From Actinomadura barringtoniae (GTDB taxonomy: Bacteria; Actinomycetota; Actinomycetes; Streptosporangiales; Streptosporangiaceae), in NCBI RefSeq assembly GCF_017573505.1, contig NZ_JAGEOJ010000005.1, positions 186,001-250,000 on the forward strand: a stretch of 64,000 nt of DNA, in the 5' to 3' direction. Position numbers and translations under genes: made by a program. The stretch's first letter is position 1. Each line of letters opens with the position of its first letter. Under the pieces are notes generated by a model that was not told the origin of the DNA, did not search any database, and was given only the letters and a program-made list of their open reading frames with translations. Positions 49,101-57,236 of this stretch are shown piece after piece.

Positions 49101-49126
49101 GGGTTGGGGTTGGATTGGGATTGGGG
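49101..49126 (+). other. G-quadruplex-type sequence before the hydrolase-LuxR gene
   Basis: Four G-runs on the coding strand: GGG, GGGG, GGG, GGGG separated by 2, 7 and 3 nt, all within TTGG-rich repeats, 26-51 nt upstream of the start codon. This fits the G3+N1-7 rule for an RNA or DNA quadruplex in the leader. Structure formation is inference. Confidence 0.55.
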
Positions 49127-49151
49127 TTGGCCGTAAGGCGCGGCCCGTTCC

Positions 49152-50240
49152 ATGGACCGCGTGGGGGCCTGGGTGGTGAACGGCGGGCTGATCGGCGGCC
49201 ACGAGCCGCGCTTCGAGATCCGTTTCTGCGCCGCCGAGAACGGGGTGCGGATCGCCTACGGCACGGTCGGCAGCGGCCCCCTGATGATCGTTCCTCCCGC
49301 CTGGATCAGCCACCTGGAACTGTCGTGGCACGACCCGGCCATCCGCGCGTTCCTGACTCCGCTGGCCGCGCGCCGGACGGTGGTGCTGTACGACAAGCCC
49401 GGCTGCGGGCTGTCCGACCCCTGGCCAGGCCGCCAGACCATCGACACCAACGTTCAAGTGCTGCAAGCAGTCGCCGACCACCTCCAACACGAGCGTTTCG
49501 ACCTGCTCGGCATCTCGACGGCCGCAGCGGCATCGCTGGCCTTCGCCGTACGGCATCCGGAACGCGTCGAACGCCTGATCCTGTACGGCGGCTACGCCGA
49601 CGGCGACCAGGTCGCGTCCCCGCAGGTCCGGGCGGCCGTCCTGGGCATGGTGCGCGCACACTGGGGGCTGGGCTCGGACGTGCTGGCCGACATCTTCATG
49701 GCCGACGCCGCCGCCGACACGAAAGCGCATTTCGCACGCTTGCAACGCGGCACCGCCACCGCGGAGTTCGCCTGCGAACTGTTGGAGCAGTGCTACGAGA
49801 CGTCCGTCGAGGACCAGCTGGACAAGGTGGTCACGCCAACCCTCGTGCTGCACCGGCGCGACGACCGCGCGATCCCGTACCGCCTCGGGCGTGACATGGC
49901 TTCGCGCATCCCCGGCGCGCAACTGGTGACGCTCCCCGGCCGCAGCCACTTCGCCTGGGCCGGTGACTCCGCCTCGGTGGTCCGCGCCATCCTCGAGTAC
50001 CTGGGCGAGAACGCAAGCCCACCCGAACCACACACCGCACGTTCAACAGACGAGGTGCTCACTCCCCGCCAGCTCCAAGTCGCGGCTCTGATCGCGGACG
50101 GCCTGAGCAACCGCCAGATCGGCCGTCGCCTCGGAATCGAGGAGCGTTCCGCCGAAGGCCACGTCGAACGGATCCGCCAGCGCCTCGACGTCCGTTCCCG
50201 CACGCAGATCGCCGCCTGGTGGGCCCGGCGCGACCGCTGA
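49152..50240 (+). CDS. Alpha/beta-hydrolase domain fused to a LuxR-type DNA-binding domain
   Basis: 362 residues. Residues 25-285 are an alpha/beta hydrolase: Ser122 in GISTAAAAS at the nucleophile elbow, an acid in LHRRDDRAIP and His266 in GRSHFAW complete a plausible triad. Residues about 295-362 are a LuxR HTH (LTPRQLQVAALIADGLSNRQIGRRLGIEERSAEGHVERIRQRLDV). The hydrolase domain probably senses or turns over a small ligand to control DNA binding, by analogy with hydrolase-fold hormone receptors. Divergent from the methyltransferase/exported hydrolase pair. Confidence 0.88.
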   Translation: MDRVGAWVVNGGLIGGHEPRFEIRFCAAENGVRIAYGTVGSGPLMIVPPAWISHLELSWHDPAIRAFLTPLAARRTVVLYDKPGCGLSDPWPGRQTIDTNVQVLQAVADHLQHERFDLLGISTAAAASLAFAVRHPERVERLILYGGYADGDQVASPQVRAAVLGMVRAHWGLGSDVLADIFMADAAADTKAHFARLQRGTATAEFACELLEQCYETSVEDQLDKVVTPTLVLHRRDDRAIPYRLGRDMASRIPGAQLVTLPGRSHFAWAGDSASVVRAILEYLGENASPPEPHTARSTDEVLTPRQLQVAALIADGLSNRQIGRRLGIEERSAEGHVERIRQRLDVRSRTQIAAWWARRDR

Positions 50241-50353
50241 GGTAGCGCACTCAGGTAGAGCCTGGCGTAGTTCCCCGCCTGACAGTTCACCGTGCGCCAT
50301 CGGATCCTTCAGGAAACCCACCATTGGCGACATCTCTGTCAAGGAGCGGCACA

Positions 50354-50986
50354 TTGTCGGCGCTGACCCCGAATCCCGTACGCGGACGCCTGAACTCGGT
50401 CTTCTTCGCGCTCATGTCCGGCTACATCAACCAGCGGCTGGCCCGCCACAAGCGAAAGATCTTCCCCCGGACCACCGGCGTCGTCGCCGAGATCGGCGCG
50501 GGCAACGGCCCCAACCTGCGCTACCTGCCGCCGAAGACGACCGTGCACGCCATCGAGCCCAACCCGTACTTCCACAAGCGGCTGGAACGCGCCGCCGCCC
50601 GCCACGACATCGACCTGATCATCCACCCCGTCCCCGGAGAGGCCATCGACCTGCCCGACGCGAGCGTGGACGCGGTCCTGTGCACCTGGGTCCTCTGCAC
50701 CGTCGACGACCCGGCCCAGGTGCTCCGCGAGATCCACCGCATCCTCCGCCCCGGCGGCCAACTCGCGTTCGTCGAACACGTCGCCGCACCCCACGGCCCC
50801 GTACGACGCATCCAACGCCTGGTACGCCGCCCATGGCGATGGGCCTTCGAAGGCTGCCACACCGACCGAGACACCGCCGCCGCCATCCGCGCCACCGGCT
50901 TCGCCTCGGTAGACATCACCAACTTCCGCTTCCGCTCCACCTTCGTCCCAGTCCGCACCCAAATAGCCGGCACCGCCCTCCGCTAA
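50354..50986 (+). CDS. Class I SAM-dependent methyltransferase (UbiE/COQ5-like)
   Basis: 210 residues from TTG 50354, which has AAGGAG 8 nt upstream; an upstream TTG lacks one. The SAM motif is VAEIGAGNGPNLRYLP, followed by VHAIEPNPYFHKRL, CTWVLCTVDDPAQVLREIHRILRPGGQLAFVEHVAAP. This is the methyltransferase-11/METTL7-like family of actinomycetes. Starts 114 bp after the hydrolase-LuxR gene on the same strand and may be its target. The insertion sequence lies directly downstream. Confidence 0.85.
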   Translation: MSALTPNPVRGRLNSVFFALMSGYINQRLARHKRKIFPRTTGVVAEIGAGNGPNLRYLPPKTTVHAIEPNPYFHKRLERAAARHDIDLIIHPVPGEAIDLPDASVDAVLCTWVLCTVDDPAQVLREIHRILRPGGQLAFVEHVAAPHGPVRRIQRLVRRPWRWAFEGCHTDRDTAAAIRATGFASVDITNFRFRSTFVPVRTQIAGTALR

Positions 50987-51013
50987 GCCCCCAACGCTCC
51001 AGGCGCATGGGAC

Positions 51014-52389
51014 GGGACTGTCTGAAAGATCGTGTGGGTGGGGTGGTGATCCGGAAGGCTGGGGCTGACGCCCCGGCTGGGAAGGATCATGTGTGACCCA
51101 CCACGACGAGGACGAGACGGGCAGCGGGCTGGATGTTCAGCTCGCGGCTGAGCTGATCGAGCGGGCCAAGGCTGAAGGGGTGTCGCTGGTCGGTCCGGAT
51201 GGGCTGCTGGCCGGGATCACCAAGACCCTGCTGCAGGCTGCCCTTGAGGCCGAGATGGCCGAGCATCTGGGTTATGACAAGGGTGAACGTTCTGCTCAAG
51301 CCACAGGTAACCACCGCAATGGCACCTCGCCCAAGACGGTGTCGACCGAGGTCGGGCCGGTGCAGATCCAGGTTCCGCGGGACCGGGCGGGCGGGTTCGA
51401 GCCGCAGATCGTGCCCAAGCACGCCCGCCGGGTGAACGGCTTCGACGAGTCGATCATCTCGCTGTATGCCAAAGGCCTGACGACCGGCGAGATCAAGGCG
51501 CACCTGGCCGAGATCTACCAGGTCGAGGTGTCCAAAGATCTGATCTCCCGGATCACTGACAAGGTCGTCGAGGAGATGGAGGCCTGGCGGTCTCGGCCGC
51601 TGGACGCGGTGTATCCGGTCGTGCTGATCGACGCGTTGTATGTGAAGATCCGCGAAGGCAGCGTCACCAACCGCCCGATCTATGTCGCGCTGGGCATCAA
51701 CTGCGCCGGTGAACGCGATGTGCTGGGCATGTGGGTCGGCACCGGCGGCGAGGGCGCCAAGCACTGGATGACCGTGCTGGCCGAGCTCAAAAACCGCGGC
51801 GTCGCTGATGTGTGCATCGCCTGCTGCGACGGACTCAAAGGCCTGCCCGAGGCGATTGAGGAGATCTGGCCGCAGGTCACCGTCCAGCAGTGTGTGGTGC
51901 ACCTGGTCCGCTCGTCGCTGCGGTATGCCTCCAAAGCGCACTGGAGCCGGCTCACCCGCGATCTGCGTGAGATCTACACCGCCCCCACCGAGACGGCCGC
52001 CGAGCAGAGGTTCGCCGAGTTCGAGAACGATTGGGGCCAGAGGTATCCGGCGGTGATCCGGCTCTGGCGGGACTCCTGGACCACGTTCGTGCCGTTCCTG
52101 GCATTCCCGGCCGAGATCCGCAAGGTGATCTATACGACGAACGCGATCGAGTCACTGAACGCCCGATTCCGCCAGGCCACCCGCCGACGCGGGCACTTCC
52201 CCACCGAGCAGGCCGCGCTCAAGGTGCTGTATCTGGTCATCCGCAGCCCGGCCAAAGGCCGCACCAACGTCACCGGCACAACCCGCGGCTGGAAAGCCGC
52301 CCTGAACGCGCTGTCGCTGCACTACGGCGACCGCATCACTCTCAACTGAAGGCGATCACCGCCCCACCCACGAAGTTTCGGACAGTCCC
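51014..52389 (+). mobile_element. IS256-family insertion sequence, complete
   Basis: 1376 bp. Terminal inverted repeats of about 36 nt: the left end begins GGGACTGTCTGAAA and the right end (reversed) GGGACTGTCCGAAA, followed on both by GGGTGGGG and GGTGATC. It is flanked by 8-bp direct copies CATGGGAC (51006-51013) and CATGGGAG (52390-52397), one mismatch, which is the target duplication expected for IS256. It lies in an intergenic site and disrupts no recognisable gene. Intact ends and transposase suggest it is mobile or recently was. Confidence 0.92.
51093..52349 (+). CDS. IS256 family (Mutator-type) transposase
   Basis: 418 residues, full length. Transposase_mut fold: LLQAALEAEMAEHLGY at the N-terminus, DDE residues visible as Asp in VVLIDALYVKIRE, Asp in ACCDGLKGLPEAI and Glu in YTTNAIESLNARFRQ, plus the CVVHLVRSSLRY block. 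No frameshift or internal stop. GTG start with GAAGGA upstream. Confidence 0.97.
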   Translation: MTHHDEDETGSGLDVQLAAELIERAKAEGVSLVGPDGLLAGITKTLLQAALEAEMAEHLGYDKGERSAQATGNHRNGTSPKTVSTEVGPVQIQVPRDRAGGFEPQIVPKHARRVNGFDESIISLYAKGLTTGEIKAHLAEIYQVEVSKDLISRITDKVVEEMEAWRSRPLDAVYPVVLIDALYVKIREGSVTNRPIYVALGINCAGERDVLGMWVGTGGEGAKHWMTVLAELKNRGVADVCIACCDGLKGLPEAIEEIWPQVTVQQCVVHLVRSSLRYASKAHWSRLTRDLREIYTAPTETAAEQRFAEFENDWGQRYPAVIRLWRDSWTTFVPFLAFPAEIRKVIYTTNAIESLNARFRQATRRRGHFPTEQAALKVLYLVIRSPAKGRTNVTGTTRGWKAALNALSLHYGDRITLN

Positions 52390-52490
52390 CATGGGAGTGG
52401 GACTGGTTGAGGGGCTCGCGGCTGAATCGGGCCTTGATGTCTGGGGTGGTGGCCTGATTACTGTGTCGGGACGGGTCCCACGATTGGGGA

Positions 52491-52949
52491 GTGGCTGCGG
52501 TGAAGTTTCGGGCTGAGTTGGAAGCTACTGGGAAGACGACTACGGGGTTTCATGTGCCTGAGTCGGTTGTGGAGGGGCTGGGCGGAGGCGGGCATCCGAA
52601 GGTTGTCGTGACCGTGAATGGGTTCGTCTTTCGGACGTCGATCGCCAAGATGGGCGGTCGGTATCTGCTGGGCGTCAGCGGTGAACGGCGCAAGGAAGCG
52701 GATATCGCTGCGGGGCAGGTCCTCGATGTTGAGGTGGAGCTTGATACGGCTCCTCGGACGCTTGAGGTGCCTGATGATTTTGCCGCTGCGTTGGCGGCGG
52801 AGCCTCGGGCCAAGGAGTTCTGGGACACGCTTTCGCACAGTAAGCAGTCCTGGCACGTTCAGCAGGTCACCGGTGCCAAGAAGGCCGAGACGCGGGTTGC
52901 TCGGATTGAGAAGTCCGTTGCCATGCTCAGCGAAGGCCGGGCTCGCTGA
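52491..52949 (+). CDS. DUF1905 / YdeI-OmpD-associated domain protein
   Basis: 152 residues. N-terminal DUF1905 barrel ([69 protein letters not shown]) and C-terminal YdeI-type helices (PDDFAAALAAEPRAKEFWDTLSHSKQSWHVQQVTGAKKAETRVARIEKSVAML). The function is not established; YdeI-type proteins have been linked to envelope stress and peptide resistance. Start at GTG 52491 or three codons later at 52500. Third-position GC is lower than that of its neighbours. Confidence 0.85.
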   Translation: MAAVKFRAELEATGKTTTGFHVPESVVEGLGGGGHPKVVVTVNGFVFRTSIAKMGGRYLLGVSGERRKEADIAAGQVLDVEVELDTAPRTLEVPDDFAAALAAEPRAKEFWDTLSHSKQSWHVQQVTGAKKAETRVARIEKSVAMLSEGRAR

Positions 52950-53076
52950 ACAACATGCCGGCGGCCGCTTGGGCGGGGCGGGGTTGTGGTCGAAAGCGGC
53001 CATTGGGGGGCGGGACGATCCGGGGTGGTGTTTCGTTGCCCGGACGAGGTCGCCGCCGTACCTGAGGAGGTACGCC

Positions 53077-54033
53077 ATGAAAGCCGTCGTCCAGCATGTC
53101 TACGGCTCCGCCGACGTTCTGCGGGTGGAGGAGATCGAACGGCCTGAACCGCGTGACGGGGAGGTGCTGATCCGGGTGCACGCGGCGGGGGCCGGGCCTG
53201 ATGTGTGGCATCTGATGGCCGGGAAGCCGTACGTCGTCCGCCTGGTCATGGGGGTTCGCAAGCCGCGCAATCCCGTGCGGGGGTGGGACGTGGCGGGGGT
53301 CGTGGAGAAGGTCGGGGCGAAGGTGACCCGGTTCAAGCCGGGTGATGAGGTCTTCGGCATCGCGCCCGGGTCGTTCGCGGAGTACACGAGAGGTAAGGAA
53401 GGCAAGCTGGCGCTCAAGCCGGAGGGGCTGAGCTTCGAGCAGGCCGCGGCGCTGCCGGTGTCGGGCGAGACCGCGCTCCAGGCGGTCAGGGGCAAGGGGC
53501 AGCTGAGGGCCGGGCAGAAGGCTCTGGTCATCGGCGCGTCCGGTGGGGTGGGGTGCTTCGCCGTTCAGCTGGCCGCGCATTTCGGCGCGGAGGTCACGGG
53601 GGTCGCCGGGCCGGGCAAGGGCGAGTTCGTACGGTCGCTGGGGGCGAGCGAGTTCCTCGACTACAGCAGCGACGAAATCACGGGGAAGTACGACCTGATC
53701 GTGGATACGGCCGGGAACAGGTCTCTTTCCGCGCTGCGGGGTGTGCTTGCGGAGAAGGGCACTCTGGTGATCGTGGGTGGTGAGAACGGCGGGCAGTGGG
53801 TCGGCATGGGCAGGAACGTGAGTGCCGCCGCGATGTCGCCGTTCATTGGCCAGCGGCTCATCGGGCTGACGGCGAAGGTGAGCAGCGACGGCCTGCTGAC
53901 GCTCAAGGAGCTGGTGGAGAAGGGTGATCTCACTCCTGTGATCGACCGCGCCTATCCGCTGGACGAGGCCGCGGACGCCGTACGGCATCTGCGGGACGGC
54001 CACCCGCGCGGCAAGATCGTGGTCACCGTCTAG
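53077..54033 (+). CDS. NAD(P)-dependent alcohol dehydrogenase / quinone oxidoreductase (zinc-free MDR family)
   Basis: 318 residues from ATG 53077 with GAGGAGG 8 nt upstream. Medium-chain dehydrogenase fold: KAVVQHVYGSADVLRVEEIERPEP, GWDVAGVVEKVGAKV, and the cofactor loop VIGASGGVGCFAVQLA. The two structural and catalytic zinc-ligand Cys of classic ADHs are missing, as in quinone oxidoreductases. It would reduce quinones or enones with NADPH. The stop overlaps the convergent GAF protein's stop by 4 nt. Confidence 0.9.
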   Translation: MKAVVQHVYGSADVLRVEEIERPEPRDGEVLIRVHAAGAGPDVWHLMAGKPYVVRLVMGVRKPRNPVRGWDVAGVVEKVGAKVTRFKPGDEVFGIAPGSFAEYTRGKEGKLALKPEGLSFEQAAALPVSGETALQAVRGKGQLRAGQKALVIGASGGVGCFAVQLAAHFGAEVTGVAGPGKGEFVRSLGASEFLDYSSDEITGKYDLIVDTAGNRSLSALRGVLAEKGTLVIVGGENGGQWVGMGRNVSAAAMSPFIGQRLIGLTAKVSSDGLLTLKELVEKGDLTPVIDRAYPLDEAADAVRHLRDGHPRGKIVVTV

Positions 54034-54578
54034 TCCTCAGCGAGGGGCTTCTCGTCCTGGATCATGCTCATCAGGCGGCCGCCTCGGGCGGCGAGGCGGC
54101 GGAGCAGTTCCAGGTCGGGCTCGGCGGACAGGCGGGGCGTCGTGTAGTGGACGGACACGATGCCCGCCATCCGGCCGTTGGCCAGCACCAGGGGGACCGA
54201 GATCACGGCGTGGCTTCCCTCGCGCAGCATCGCGTCGCGGGCGGACGGGGTGAAGATCGGGCTCCAGACGACGTTCGGCACCAGGACCGCGTCGCCGCGG
54301 GCGAGGGCCTCACCGCAGGCGGAACCCCGGGCCTCGACGAGCTCGAAGAAGCGCAGGAACTCCATCGAGTGGTCGCGGTGGACGGCGATGCGCAGGCCTC
54401 CGTGGTCCAGCAGTTGCAGGTTTCCACGCTGGGCTCCGGTGAGTTCCAGCGCGGCGTCGAGCATCGTGCGCAGGAGAAAGCGCAGGTCGGTCCCTGCTCC
54501 GAGGGTGGGATCGAAGAAGGTGGCCGTGGCCGAGCGAAGCTCGGTCTGGCGCACGCGACTCCTCGGGCGTTGGTCCAT
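54030..54578 (-). CDS. GAF-domain protein
   Basis: 182 residues forming a single GAF domain (residues about 28-160; LRFLLRTMLDAALELTGAQRGNLQLLD, CGEALARGDAVLVPNV, SHAVISVPLVLANGRMAGIVSVHY). The C-terminus has LLRRLAARGGRLMS. Small-ligand or redox sensing is the family's role; no output domain follows, so it probably works through a partner. Forty-six base pairs downstream of the TetR gene on the same strand. Confidence 0.85.
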   Translation of the reverse strand: MDQRPRSRVRQTELRSATATFFDPTLGAGTDLRFLLRTMLDAALELTGAQRGNLQLLDHGGLRIAVHRDHSMEFLRFFELVEARGSACGEALARGDAVLVPNVVWSPIFTPSARDAMLREGSHAVISVPLVLANGRMAGIVSVHYTTPRLSAEPDLELLRRLAARGGRLMSMIQDEKPLAED

Positions 54579-54624
54579 GGCGACAGGTCCTCAGGAGAGC
54601 TGTTCGCTACCCAGTATGTGGCCC

Positions 54625-55203
54625 CTAGGCCGGTTCGCGCGGGCTTGGCCAGTTACGGAGGGCCATATCCAGCGCGTCCATAATTCGGAGCCAGGACGCG
54701 TCCAAGCCGGGGGCCCGGTGGTTGCCGCCCGTCGTCTCGAGGCTGACGTAGCCGTGGAACGCGCTGTGGAGCAGGCGCACGGCGTGCCGATGATCGGATT
54801 CGGGCACGTCGTAGCCGCGCAAGATGGCGTGCGTCATCTCCACGTGGCGGCCGGTGGCCCTCGCGGCGGCGGTCTCGGGGGCGATCTCGATCTGGGTCGC
54901 GGCGTAGCGGCCCGGGTGGCGCTTGGCGTACTCGCGGTAGGCGTTGGCGAACGCGACCAGGGCGTCCTTGCCCGAGCGGCCGACGAGCGCGGCGGCGACC
55001 TGGTCGGCGAGCTCGGTGAGGGCGAGCAGGGCGACCCTTTCCTTGAGGTCCTGCGCGTTCTTGATGTGGGAGTACAGGCTCGCGTCCTTGACCCCGAACC
55101 CGCGCGCGAGCGCCGACACGGTCACGTTCTCGAAGCCGATCTCGTCGGCCAGCTCCGCCGCCGCCCTGGTCAGGCGCTCGGCGGTCAGCCCGGCACGCGC
55201 CAT
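54625..55203 (-). CDS. TetR family transcriptional regulator (WHG C-terminal domain)
   Basis: 192 residues from ATG 55203 (GGAGGGG at 8 nt; GTG two codons earlier is less well spaced). HTH ADEIGFENVTVSALARGFGVKDASLYSHIKNAQDLKERVA is a clear TetR_N domain; the C-terminal ligand domain contains LHSAFHGYVSLETTGG of the WHG type. It likely represses the divergent FBP gene or itself through the CTAG-rich region between them. Confidence 0.9.
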   Translation of the reverse strand: MARAGLTAERLTRAAAELADEIGFENVTVSALARGFGVKDASLYSHIKNAQDLKERVALLALTELADQVAAALVGRSGKDALVAFANAYREYAKRHPGRYAATQIEIAPETAAARATGRHVEMTHAILRGYDVPESDHRHAVRLLHSAFHGYVSLETTGGNHRAPGLDASWLRIMDALDMALRNWPSPREPA

Positions 55204-55239
55204 CCGCACCCCCTCCGGCTATGGAATTTAATCATTTGC

Positions 55240-55261
55240 CTAGGACCTCTAGGAAAGCTAG
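55240..55261. promoter_or_regulatory. CTAG-phased operator candidate between TetR and FBP genes
   Basis: CTAG occurs at 55240, 55249 and 55258, a 9-bp period, within CCTAGGACCTCTAGG and the palindrome AAGCTAGCTT. CTAG is scarce in high-GC genomes, so three in 22 bp is conspicuous. The position between a TetR gene and its divergent neighbour makes it a natural operator. Confidence 0.45.
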
Positions 55262-55271
55262 CTTCCATAGT

Positions 55272-55766
55272 ATGAGACCCCTGACCGAACGCGATATCCG
55301 CGACTCCTTCGTCAACTGCACCAAGGGCGAGGCCAAGCGCCTCAACCTGCCACGTGACCTGGCCGAACGACCATGGGACGACCTGGACTTCCTCGGCTGG
55401 CAAGATCACACCTCGCCCGAACGGTCGTACCTGGTGGTCGAGACCGGCGACGGCCTCATGGGCGTGGCGCTGCGGCGCGCGACGGCCTCGGCGGGGTTCG
55501 CACGGCGCAGCATGTGCTCACTGTGCCTGACCAACCACCTGGGCGGCGGCGTCTCGCTGCTGACCGCCCGCAGGGCCGGGAAGACCGGCCAGCAGGGCAA
55601 CTCCGTGGGCGCCTACATGTGCACCGATCTCGCCTGCTCGCTTTACGTACGCGGCAAGAAGCAGGTCGGCCCCGGCGGCCGCCTCCAGGAGTCGCTCACG
55701 ATGGAAGAGAAGATCGACCGCACGACGGCCAACCTGACCGACTTCCTGGACAAGGTCGTCGCCTGA
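55272..55766 (+). CDS. FBP-domain protein, FusB-like EF-G-binding
   Basis: 164 residues from ATG 55272 (the frame's earlier ATG lies in the operator). N-terminal MRPLTERDIRDSFVNCTKGEAKRLNLP and a C-terminal treble-clef zinc finger with MCSLC and MCTDLAC as the four Cys. The FBP_C family includes the fusidic-acid-resistance protein FusB, which frees stalled EF-G from ribosomes. Actinobacterial members are housekeeping-like or drug-response proteins. Divergent from TetR and close to an efflux pump, which supports a drug-response role (inference). Confidence 0.88.
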   Translation: MRPLTERDIRDSFVNCTKGEAKRLNLPRDLAERPWDDLDFLGWQDHTSPERSYLVVETGDGLMGVALRRATASAGFARRSMCSLCLTNHLGGGVSLLTARRAGKTGQQGNSVGAYMCTDLACSLYVRGKKQVGPGGRLQESLTMEEKIDRTTANLTDFLDKVVA

Positions 55767-55854
55767 CCGTGACCGCTCGGTCATCCGGCGGGTCCGGATC
55801 GACAACACCTGGTTCACCGGCGACCCGGCGGCGATCTTCGGCTGAATTACCTAC

Positions 55855-55871
55855 TATTCTCACTGGGAATA
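55855..55871 (+). promoter_or_regulatory. Imperfect palindrome upstream of the FAD oxidoreductase
   Basis: TATTC-N7-GAATA in an AT-rich stretch (TTACCTACTATTC) about 50 bp upstream of the start. Candidate operator or part of a promoter; no family assignment. Confidence 0.3.
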
Positions 55872-55919
55872 CTGGGTATCATCACCCCGTTGGCTGAACT
55901 CGCAGGTCAAGGGGGTCCG

Positions 55920-57236
55920 GTGATCGCCATCGCAGGTGGAGGCGCCAGCGCGGCGCTGATCGCGGCACAGCTGCCGCCGGACCGGAAGGTCCTGCTGATC
56001 GACAAGGACGGGCGGCACGGGCTGGGGCAGGCCTACTCGACCACCGATCCCCATCATCTGCTGAACGCGTGCGTCTCGAAGATGAGCGCGCTGGAGCAGG
56101 ACCCTGATCATCTCCTGCGCTGGGTCCAGGACCAGGGCCTCGGCGTCGCGGCGACCGACTACATCCCGCGCATGGAGTACGGCCGCTACCTACGGGACGT
56201 TCTCGCAGGGACAGGTGCCGAAGAGGTGACCGCCGAGGTCACCTCGGTCACGCCGGACGGGCGCGGCGGCTGGCGGCTCGGGCTGGCGAACGGCACCGGC
56301 GGCGCCGTCAGCGCCAGCGGCCATGAACGCGAGATCCACGCCGATGCCGTGGTGCTCGCGACCGGCAACCGGGCGCCGGGGAACCTGCCGGGCGCCCACG
56401 GGCCCCGCCATATCGCCGATCCGTGGGCGCCGGGCGCGCTGGACGGGGTCGGGGACGGCTCGCCGGTGATGGTGGTGGGCACCGGGCTGACCATGATCGA
56501 TCTGGCCGTGACGCTGACCAAGGCGCACCCGGACACGGTCGTGCACGCCGTCTCGCGGCATGGCCTGCTGCCGCGCCGGCATCGATGTCCGGGCGTACCT
56601 TTGGCCGAGCTCGAGCTGCCGGACCAGCTGACACTGGCCGGGCTCATGCGGGCCGTACGGAAGACGATCGAGGCCAACGACGGCGAGTGGCGCGGCGTGG
56701 TGGACGCCCTGCGGCCCCACGTGCCGGGCATCTGGGAAGCGTTCTCCTTGAAGGACAAGGAGCGCTTCCTTCGTCATGTAGGGCGCCTTTGGGAAGTGCA
56801 CCGGCACCGGATCCCCCCGGCGACGGCCGAGCGGATCGACCGGCTCCAGGCGTCCGGGCGGCTGCGGATCACGCGCGGCCGGGTGCAGAACGTTGAAACG
56901 AACGACGACGACCGCCTGACCGTACGGCTGGACGACGGAAAAGCCCTCCAATCAGGCTGGCTGATCAACGGGACCGGCCCGTCCCACTCCCCCGACCCGT
57001 TCTACGCGCGCCTGATCGCGGCCGGGATCGCGCGCCCCGGCCCGCTCGGACTCGGCATCGACGCCGATCTGGACGGCGCCGTACTGGACGAACGCGGCGA
57101 GCCGCACCGGACGCTGTTCACGCTCGGCCCGACGCTGCGAGGCCGGCGGTACGAGACCACGGCGATCCCTGAGATCCGCGCGCAGGCGGCGGTCGTCGCC
57201 AAACGACTGGACGAATCGGCACTCTCCGGTAGATAG
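55920..57236 (+). CDS. FAD/NAD(P)-binding oxidoreductase
   Basis: 438 residues from GTG 55920 (TTG 55890 would add ten residues). FAD-NAD(P)-binding family: dinucleotide loop VIAIAGGGASAALIAAQL at the very N-terminus, VVLATGNRAPG, second nucleotide loop MVVGTGLTMIDLAVTLTK. The family (pfam13454) includes siderophore- and secondary-metabolite-associated flavoproteins, but no substrate can be named. Its stop lies inside the 36-bp palindrome that precedes the transporter gene. Confidence 0.88.
   Translation: MIAIAGGGASAALIAAQLPPDRKVLLIDKDGRHGLGQAYSTTDPHHLLNACVSKMSALEQDPDHLLRWVQDQGLGVAATDYIPRMEYGRYLRDVLAGTGAEEVTAEVTSVTPDGRGGWRLGLANGTGGAVSASGHEREIHADAVVLATGNRAPGNLPGAHGPRHIADPWAPGALDGVGDGSPVMVVGTGLTMIDLAVTLTKAHPDTVVHAVSRHGLLPRRHRCPGVPLAELELPDQLTLAGLMRAVRKTIEANDGEWRGVVDALRPHVPGIWEAFSLKDKERFLRHVGRLWEVHRHRIPPATAERIDRLQASGRLRITRGRVQNVETNDDDRLTVRLDDGKALQSGWLINGTGPSHSPDPFYARLIAAGIARPGPLGLGIDADLDGAVLDERGEPHRTLFTLGPTLRGRRYETTAIPEIRAQAAVVAKRLDESALSGR

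Noticed and set aside
52618..53076. N-terminal extension of the alcohol dehydrogenase through the DUF1905 gene
   Set aside because: Residues before the ATG at 53077 have no family similarity, and GAGGAGG precedes that ATG.
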